From: Muribaculaceae bacterium
GTDB lineage: Bacteria > Bacteroidota > Bacteroidia > Bacteroidales > Muribaculaceae
Assembly: GCA_029060585.1 (NCBI GenBank)
Contig: JAIDTS010000084.1
Location: 1 to 19,130 of the forward strand
Length of the DNA stretch: 19,130 bases
Direction: 5' to 3'
Made by a program: the position numbers and the translations under genes. The notes under the pieces are model-generated. The model saw nothing but the letters and a program-made list of their open reading frames with translations. It made no database searches and was not told the DNA's origin. Positions 15,254 through 19,130 of the stretch are shown in pieces. Each line of letters opens with the position of its first letter. Within the stretch, counting starts at the first letter, position 1.

Positions 15254-16922
15254 AACTATTTAAGTGTGATTCCTTCTGGGTGTTCCTGATCGCGTTGTAG
15301 ATGTGGCCTATAAACCTCTCCTTAAGCGAGGTTCCCTGCTGTGATGAAGGGGCCGAAGCGTCGCTCTTGAGCACCTCGATGAATTTGTCGAAACGTTTAG
15401 GAGCCTTTTTGCCTATCGGAATGCCGGCGGTCTGCCAGTTGTATTTGTCATCCCTGTAAATGCCTCCGGGGTCTACGTTCTGGAGGTCGGTCTGCACCAG
15501 AGAGAGGGCGTCGTCGGAGAATATAAACGAGCCGTCGATAGTGCTCTTGACCTGATGGAGCCATCCGGGAGCGAGCTGGCCGTCCTGGATTGAATAGGCA
15601 TACTGCTTCAGGTAGGCGTCAAGGAGACGGGCCTGCTCGTCGGGAATTCCGGAATAAGTATCCACATTTCGGCTCTCGATGTCTTTCAGGAATTCGATGG
15701 TTCCGTCGGTGCCTTCCTCCGCGCCTTTATATTGGGAGAGCATTAGATGTGCGAGAGAAAGCATCGTACCGAGCTTGTGCTCGAACATGGTCCCTTCCCT
15801 GTCTCCGACAAAACTTGCACCGGTAAGGCGCAGTTTGTCGCCATCCGTCGACTCAACGGATCTGAAGACGTATTCCGCCTGCGGCTTTGAGAGGTCGTCG
15901 CGTTTGAAGAAGTCGTAGGCGGCGGCCGCGCTCATGAGCTCCACCACGTGGCAGGGATTGCTCTGGTCCTTTCCGCCGGTGATGACATCGCCGTGGCGAT
16001 CTTTCGAGTAGTCGATCTTTAGATTGCCGGGCCAGCCGATGTGGTAGAGCATCTTATAGCTCTGCTTGACAGTCGGGTCGTTGACGTAGAAACCCAATGC
16101 GGCCTGAGAGTTAAGGGCGAAGTTGGTGGAGTCGGCGATGATCTTTGCGGAGTCTTTCTGCCTGTCGTCGGGGGCATCGAATCTGAAATAGTCGGTCAGA
16201 AGAGTGGAACCGAACTTCACCTTGTTGAGGTTGAGCTCGTTGTTGCCGCCCGTCAGTATCTTCAGTGCATCGCGGAGTGCAACGGGAATCACCGGAATGG
16301 AAGATGCGCCAGTGCCTCCGAACACAGAGCCGAACACGAAGACGCGGGCATTGGCGGCGCTGCTATTGAGCAACTGCAGGAATTCCTGAAGATCCCTGTC
16401 GTGCTCCTTGACGTCGGCCCCTCCCCTTTTCGTCTTGATGGCTGATTCGATTATGCCGTGATACATAAGGAACGAACCGAGGTGGGTCTGAGCGCGGTAG
16501 CCATGGCTGAGATTGAATTCCTGCACGGAATTATGGTCGAAGAAAAGATCGGCGAGCTCCTTGTCGTTCTCCATCTGCTCCGGAGTGAGGCCACGCGTCC
16601 GACCGAGGCTCAGGGCCTGGAAAGTGCTTCTCTCAGAGTCAGAGTATTCAGTGAAGAACCGATAAAGATTAAGTTTCGCGGAGAAGAGGGTGTTGGCGGT
16701 AGAAGTGCCCCCGGGATTCTGGGGGTCGCTCGTCTTCAGGCGGTTGTAGAGGTCGATGAGTCCCTCGACACGTCCCTTGTTGCCGTTTGCCTGATCGGTG
16801 TCGAGGGTAAGTATCTCGATTGTCTTGTTGTCGAACATACCGGCCGCGCAAAGATGCACGAACGATTCGAGACACCTCATGCCGGTGCCGCCGATGGCTA
16901 TGATGAATAGTTTATCGTCCAT
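15252..16922 (-). CDS. Tubulin/FtsZ-superfamily protein
   Basis: This 556-residue protein begins with a Rossmann-like strand and tubulin T1 loop, AIGGTGMR (9-16). A T2-like acidic strand end follows, LTLDTDQ (38-44), then a candidate T3 region HLGS (147-150) and the tubulin signature-like T4 loop FGGTGASSIP (201-210, compare GGGTGSG). GGKDQSNPCHVVEL (316-329) is a good candidate for the T7 or core-helix region, and resembles what I recall of the Tubulin_2-type prokaryotic family. No membrane segment or FtsA/ZipA-binding-type tail is seen, and it is longer than FtsZ (about 400). It should bind GTP in the cytosol; whether it polymerises is unknown. It is not a cell-division FtsZ, as no dcw genes are nearby. 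It lies 79 bp after the small membrane protein gene and just upstream of the 204-bp element. Confidence 0.94.
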   Translation of the reverse strand: MDDKLFIIAIGGTGMRCLESFVHLCAAGMFDNKTIEILTLDTDQANGNKGRVEGLIDLYNRLKTSDPQNPGGTSTANTLFSAKLNLYRFFTEYSDSERSTFQALSLGRTRGLTPEQMENDKELADLFFDHNSVQEFNLSHGYRAQTHLGSFLMYHGIIESAIKTKRGGADVKEHDRDLQEFLQLLNSSAANARVFVFGSVFGGTGASSIPVIPVALRDALKILTGGNNELNLNKVKFGSTLLTDYFRFDAPDDRQKDSAKIIADSTNFALNSQAALGFYVNDPTVKQSYKMLYHIGWPGNLKIDYSKDRHGDVITGGKDQSNPCHVVELMSAAAAYDFFKRDDLSKPQAEYVFRSVESTDGDKLRLTGASFVGDREGTMFEHKLGTMLSLAHLMLSQYKGAEEGTDGTIEFLKDIESRNVDTYSGIPDEQARLLDAYLKQYAYSIQDGQLAPGWLHQVKSTIDGSFIFSDDALSLVQTDLQNVDPGGIYRDDKYNWQTAGIPIGKKAPKRFDKFIEVLKSDASAPSSQQGTSLKERFIGHIYNAIRNTQKESHLNS

Positions 16923-17001
16923 TTATTTACGTCTTTGCGGGACAGTTGAGGCTGCCCCGCGATTACTAAGTTGTTGATGGGTAAAGATATTATGGGCTGA
17001 A

Positions 17002-17340
17002 TCAGAACCAGGAGCCGAGCTTCGACTTCTTCATGCCCTTGCTCAGGCCGATTCCAAGCACGAGATAAATCACAGCGGCCACTCCGGTAGCGATGGCGGC
17101 GGCTGTCAGGTAGGCGGCGTGCTTCGAAGGAATGAGGATGCCGTTGGCGATCCAGGCGTTAAGGCCGAAAGAAGCCACGATCACGATGACGAAGAGCACC
17201 CAATACCATGTGCGGCGCTGCGCGATATCCTTTCCACGGGGCTTGTTGGGTATCATATATGCTATGATTGCTGCGAGGAGCAACAGCACGAGGCTGATGA
17301 CAATGGCCCATATATAGGCTACGGATGTACTTGTTCCCAT
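17002..17340 (-). CDS. Small three-helix membrane protein
   Basis: This 112-residue protein is unrecognised. Hydrophobic segments lie at about 8-29, 45-64 and 75-98. A basic loop follows the first helix (NKPRGKDIAQRR, 32-43), and the short C-terminal tail is basic (KGMKKSKLGSWF). By the positive-inside rule, the first loop and the C terminus face the cytosol and the N terminus faces the periplasm. There is no enzymatic motif. It sits 50 bp after the lipoprotein gene and 79 bp before the tubulin-like gene, so it is probably co-expressed and a good candidate for the membrane anchor linking the outer-facing lipoprotein to cytosolic NTPases (inference). A short phage-like or holin-like protein is the main alternative, but operon position argues against it. 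Confidence 0.88.
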   Translation of the reverse strand: MGTSTSVAYIWAIVISLVLLLLAAIIAYMIPNKPRGKDIAQRRTWYWVLFVIVIVASFGLNAWIANGILIPSKHAAYLTAAAIATGVAAVIYLVLGIGLSKGMKKSKLGSWF

Positions 17341-17390
17341 TTTGATTTCTGAGTTTGATGTTGATGGTTGATGTATTATGAATTATTCAC

Positions 17391-18881
17391 TTAGATAGCC
17401 TTGATGTAGTACCTGACGATGACCTGACCTTTCGGATTCATCGAAGCGTCCTTAAGAGTGTTGATCACAGACTCGGCGAGGGAGCGATTGCCGGGCCATG
17501 CGAAGAAATCCTCTATCCTGTCGGTCTGTTCCTTAGCCGATGAAATGACGATGTCGGCCTTGAGGAGGTCGTTGGGAGTGTCCATCGTCGGGGGGACGGC
17601 TCCGCTGAAGCGGGAATCAAAATTGAAGAGTATCTCGTTCCAGCCAGCCCCTGCGAGGCGGGAGTCCTTGACAGGCTGCATTGCGACCGTGAACATATCG
17701 AGGACACGCTTCCCTTCGGGGAGTCCCTTGAGGACAGAGCTGTCGGGCTTGCCCCCTTCCTGTGCCTTGGCGTCGCAGCGGGCCGCGAACTCCATAAGAG
17801 TGCCTTCGAAGTCGGTCACATTGACGTCGAGGGCTTCTATTGCATAACCGTCCTGCACGCTGAAGTTAACGTAGACTTTCGAGAGGAGGTCGGAGAAGCG
17901 GTCGGCGGCGGGGACGCCCTCCTCGCGGGTCGCGGATATGTTGGATATCACATTTGAATAGCTGTCGCCGACGGGATAGTAGGCAGTCATGGGGCCTGCG
18001 ACGCCCTTGAAGGGAGAATAGTCTGCCCTTGTCTTTTTCGAGGCCTCATCGGCGGCATTGAATGTATAGGTGATGTAGGCTTCTTCCTTGCCGTCTTCCA
18101 GGACAGCGCTTACGAGGTCGCGTCCGTCAGAATTGTGGTAGCTGCCACCCTGGATCGACGAGGGATAGTTGGTCACTATATCGTAGCTGCATTTCGGACC
18201 GGCGAGCACAAACCGCTCTACGCCCTTGTCGAGATAGGGCTCTATCACACTTGCGATTTTAGAACCGAATTCGTTTTCCTGCGAGTCGAACACAGTGAAG
18301 TAAAGATGCTTGGGGAGGCTCTTCTCCTTGTAGTCGATCTTGTAGAATGTGATGTTGTAGCCTTTCTTGAGCCAGTCGATGAAATACGTCTTGGCATAGT
18401 TCTGCTGCTGGATGCGTGCGCCGTCGTATTCCTCGAAATCGGTGATGAGAAGAGCAGGCTGGGATTTCGACACGATGGTCTTGAGCGTCTCCTCAATCGG
18501 AGCCCGGGGTTTGTCGTAGTTCTTGCCGAGCATGATGGCGTTGTAGAGCTCTGTCTGCTTCAGGTCGAGAGGGGTGATCTTCGAGTCGGCGAGCGAGAAG
18601 AAAGCAGGCTGCGACTTTGCGTCGGTAAGGGAATTGACCACTTTCTTCAGCACCTCCTGGGATAGGGATGTGCCGTAGGCCGCGTTCATACCGTCGGAGA
18701 AATCAACATAGACCGATATGCCTGATTTCATGCGTGCGGCATCTACCGAGAGCTGCGTCTCCATTTCAACATAGCTGTCGAGATACTGACGGTAGCCTTT
18801 GCCACCGCATGCGGCAAGGCCGAGCAGGCCGCCCATAATGAAAAGAGAGGTATTGAGTTTAAATTTTCTGGCGGTTATCAT
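17391..18881 (-). CDS. Lipoprotein with vWA-like domain
   Basis: Start chosen at ATG 18881 (MITARKFKLNTSLFIMGGLL), giving 496 residues with a lipoprotein signal ending LAAC (22-25). A longer frame to 18968 is rejected because it runs over the -7 box at 18907-18914. The mature N terminus (CGGKGYRQ) lacks the acidic surface-export signal known for Bacteroides lipoproteins, suggesting a periplasm-facing location. ISVYVDFSDGMNAAYG (55-70) followed by ALLITDFEEYDG (143-154) resembles a von Willebrand A fold with a variant metal site (DxSDGM in place of DxSxS). The remainder is mixed alpha/beta with no catalytic motif recognised. It is the first gene of the series. A ligand-binding or adhesion role at the envelope is a reasonable inference; the vWA call is moderately supported. 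Confidence 0.92.
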   Translation of the reverse strand: MITARKFKLNTSLFIMGGLLGLAACGGKGYRQYLDSYVEMETQLSVDAARMKSGISVYVDFSDGMNAAYGTSLSQEVLKKVVNSLTDAKSQPAFFSLADSKITPLDLKQTELYNAIMLGKNYDKPRAPIEETLKTIVSKSQPALLITDFEEYDGARIQQQNYAKTYFIDWLKKGYNITFYKIDYKEKSLPKHLYFTVFDSQENEFGSKIASVIEPYLDKGVERFVLAGPKCSYDIVTNYPSSIQGGSYHNSDGRDLVSAVLEDGKEEAYITYTFNAADEASKKTRADYSPFKGVAGPMTAYYPVGDSYSNVISNISATREEGVPAADRFSDLLSKVYVNFSVQDGYAIEALDVNVTDFEGTLMEFAARCDAKAQEGGKPDSSVLKGLPEGKRVLDMFTVAMQPVKDSRLAGAGWNEILFNFDSRFSGAVPPTMDTPNDLLKADIVISSAKEQTDRIEDFFAWPGNRSLAESVINTLKDASMNPKGQVIVRYYIKAI

Positions 18882-18906
18882 ATAGAGTTTCTTTTGATTC
18901 TGATTG

Positions 18907-18914
18907 CAAAGATA
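18907..18914 (-). promoter_or_regulatory. Probable operon promoter -7 box
   Basis: The minus strand reads TATCTTTG, an exact match to TAnnTTTG, 25 nt upstream of ATG 18881, so transcription would begin near 18900 with a short leader. No TTTG lies at the expected distance upstream, so it may be weak or activator-dependent. No better site precedes any later gene in the series, which supports one long transcript. Confidence 0.55.
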
Positions 18915-18995
18915 AATAAATTCCCTGAATATTTGTCGCAGTCGCAACACAATTTTCAAAAAAAACATGTTATTTTAAGACTTACAACACAATTA

Positions 18996-19023
18996 ATTAC
19001 GGAAATCCGTAATATCAAAAATA
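18996..19023 (-). promoter_or_regulatory. 18-bp palindrome beside a second -7-like box
   Basis: ATTACGGA-AA-TCCGTAAT at 18996-19013 is a perfect palindrome with eight-base arms, typical of a dimeric regulator site. Immediately upstream on the minus strand, TATTTTTG (19023-19016) fits TAnnTTTG, so the palindrome would lie across the start of transcription from that box and upstream of the closer -7 box at 18907-18914. No -33 match was found. Regulation by a dimeric repressor or activator is inference. Confidence 0.45.
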
Positions 19024-19044
19024 CAGTGTGGGGTAAAAAAAGGT

Positions 19045-19053
19045 GGGGGGGGG
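19045..19053. repeat. Run of nine G
   Basis: Nine consecutive G on the plus strand (C on the coding strand of the operon) lie between the upstream terminator and the palindrome at 18996-19013. Homopolymer runs of this length can vary by slippage. It is upstream of the promoters, not in a coding region, so any effect would be on spacing. Confidence 0.7.
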
Positions 19054-19066
19054 TGTCTCGTCCTGA

Positions 19067-19092
19067 AAAAAGTTGACTCCTAAAAGAGTCAA
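19067..19092 (-). terminator. Intrinsic terminator of a gene beyond the right edge
   Basis: Read on the minus strand, TTGACTC, loop TTTTAG, GAGTCAA is a seven-pair stem (19092-19073) followed by CTTTTTT. The T-run occurs only on the minus strand. It implies that a gene to the right, also on the minus strand, ends here, so the lipoprotein gene at 18881 starts a new transcript. Confidence 0.65.
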
Positions 19093-19130
19093 AGGATGAT
19101 AAAATTTCAAAGCCTGCCGAGGCAAAAACG

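Noticed and set aside
15252..16922. Cell-division FtsZ
   Set aside because: Longer than FtsZ, no FtsZ C-terminal tail, no division genes nearby, and a diverged T4 loop.
3305..18881. Type VI secretion or gliding/type IX secretion cluster
   Set aside because: No sheath, spike, baseplate, IcmF, PorV or GldK-N-like protein was recognised among the genes.
18882..18968. 29-residue N-terminal extension of the lipoprotein
   Set aside because: It crosses the -7 box, and placing it before MITARK would spoil the normal lipoprotein signal length.

Overview
The window looks like an accessory region of a Bacteroidales chromosome, probably a gut Muribaculaceae-type lineage; the family-level guess is inference. 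Support comes from Bacteroidetes-style promoters (TTTG, about 20 nt, TAnnTTTG), a lipoprotein signal ending LAAC, few recognisable Shine-Dalgarno sites, and AT-rich, repeat-littered intergenic DNA between GC-balanced genes. No rRNA, tRNA, transposase, integrase or CRISPR array was seen.

Layout. Positions 1-1229 are non-coding: stacked repeat modules, hairpins with T-runs, and a pair of 24-bp inverted repeats that resembles an invertible segment. Two plus-strand genes follow: an unrecognised helical protein (1279-2112) behind a textbook promoter at 1230-1261, and a Sel1/TPR-like repeat protein (2297-3160). Everything from 18881 down to 3305 is one minus-strand gene series, convergent with the Sel1 gene. 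At its head (18.9-19.1 kb) lie two -7-like boxes, an 18-bp palindrome, a run of nine G, and a terminator for a gene beyond the right edge.

The minus-strand series is the main content. In transcription order it encodes: a lipoprotein with a vWA-like fold; a small three-helix membrane protein; a tubulin/FtsZ-superfamily protein; a 1382-residue Hsp70/actin-type ATPase interrupted by a Gln/Met-rich insert (SrfB-like at the level of architecture); a compact Hsp70-like protein whose nucleotide-binding loops look degenerate; a cytosolic zinc-ribbon GTPase; a large scaffold resembling GTPase-associated protein 1 (GAP1); and a membrane GTPase with a secreted SH3b domain outside and a zinc ribbon plus GTPase domain inside. 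Two gene junctions overlap (22 and 11 nt), and the others are mostly short.

Together the genes encode members of the tubulin, actin/Hsp70 and Ras-like GTPase superfamilies, tied to both faces of the inner membrane. GAP1 and the 'double-GTPase' families are, from memory, discussed as parts of NTP-dependent conflict or signalling systems, and SrfB as part of enterobacterial srfABC loci. The most economical inference is a membrane-anchored NTPase machine that senses the envelope through SH3b and the lipoprotein and responds through GTPase switches and a possible polymer. Its real function cannot be read from sequence. No nuclease, toxin or pore effector was recognised, so defence, secretion and envelope-stress roles all remain open.
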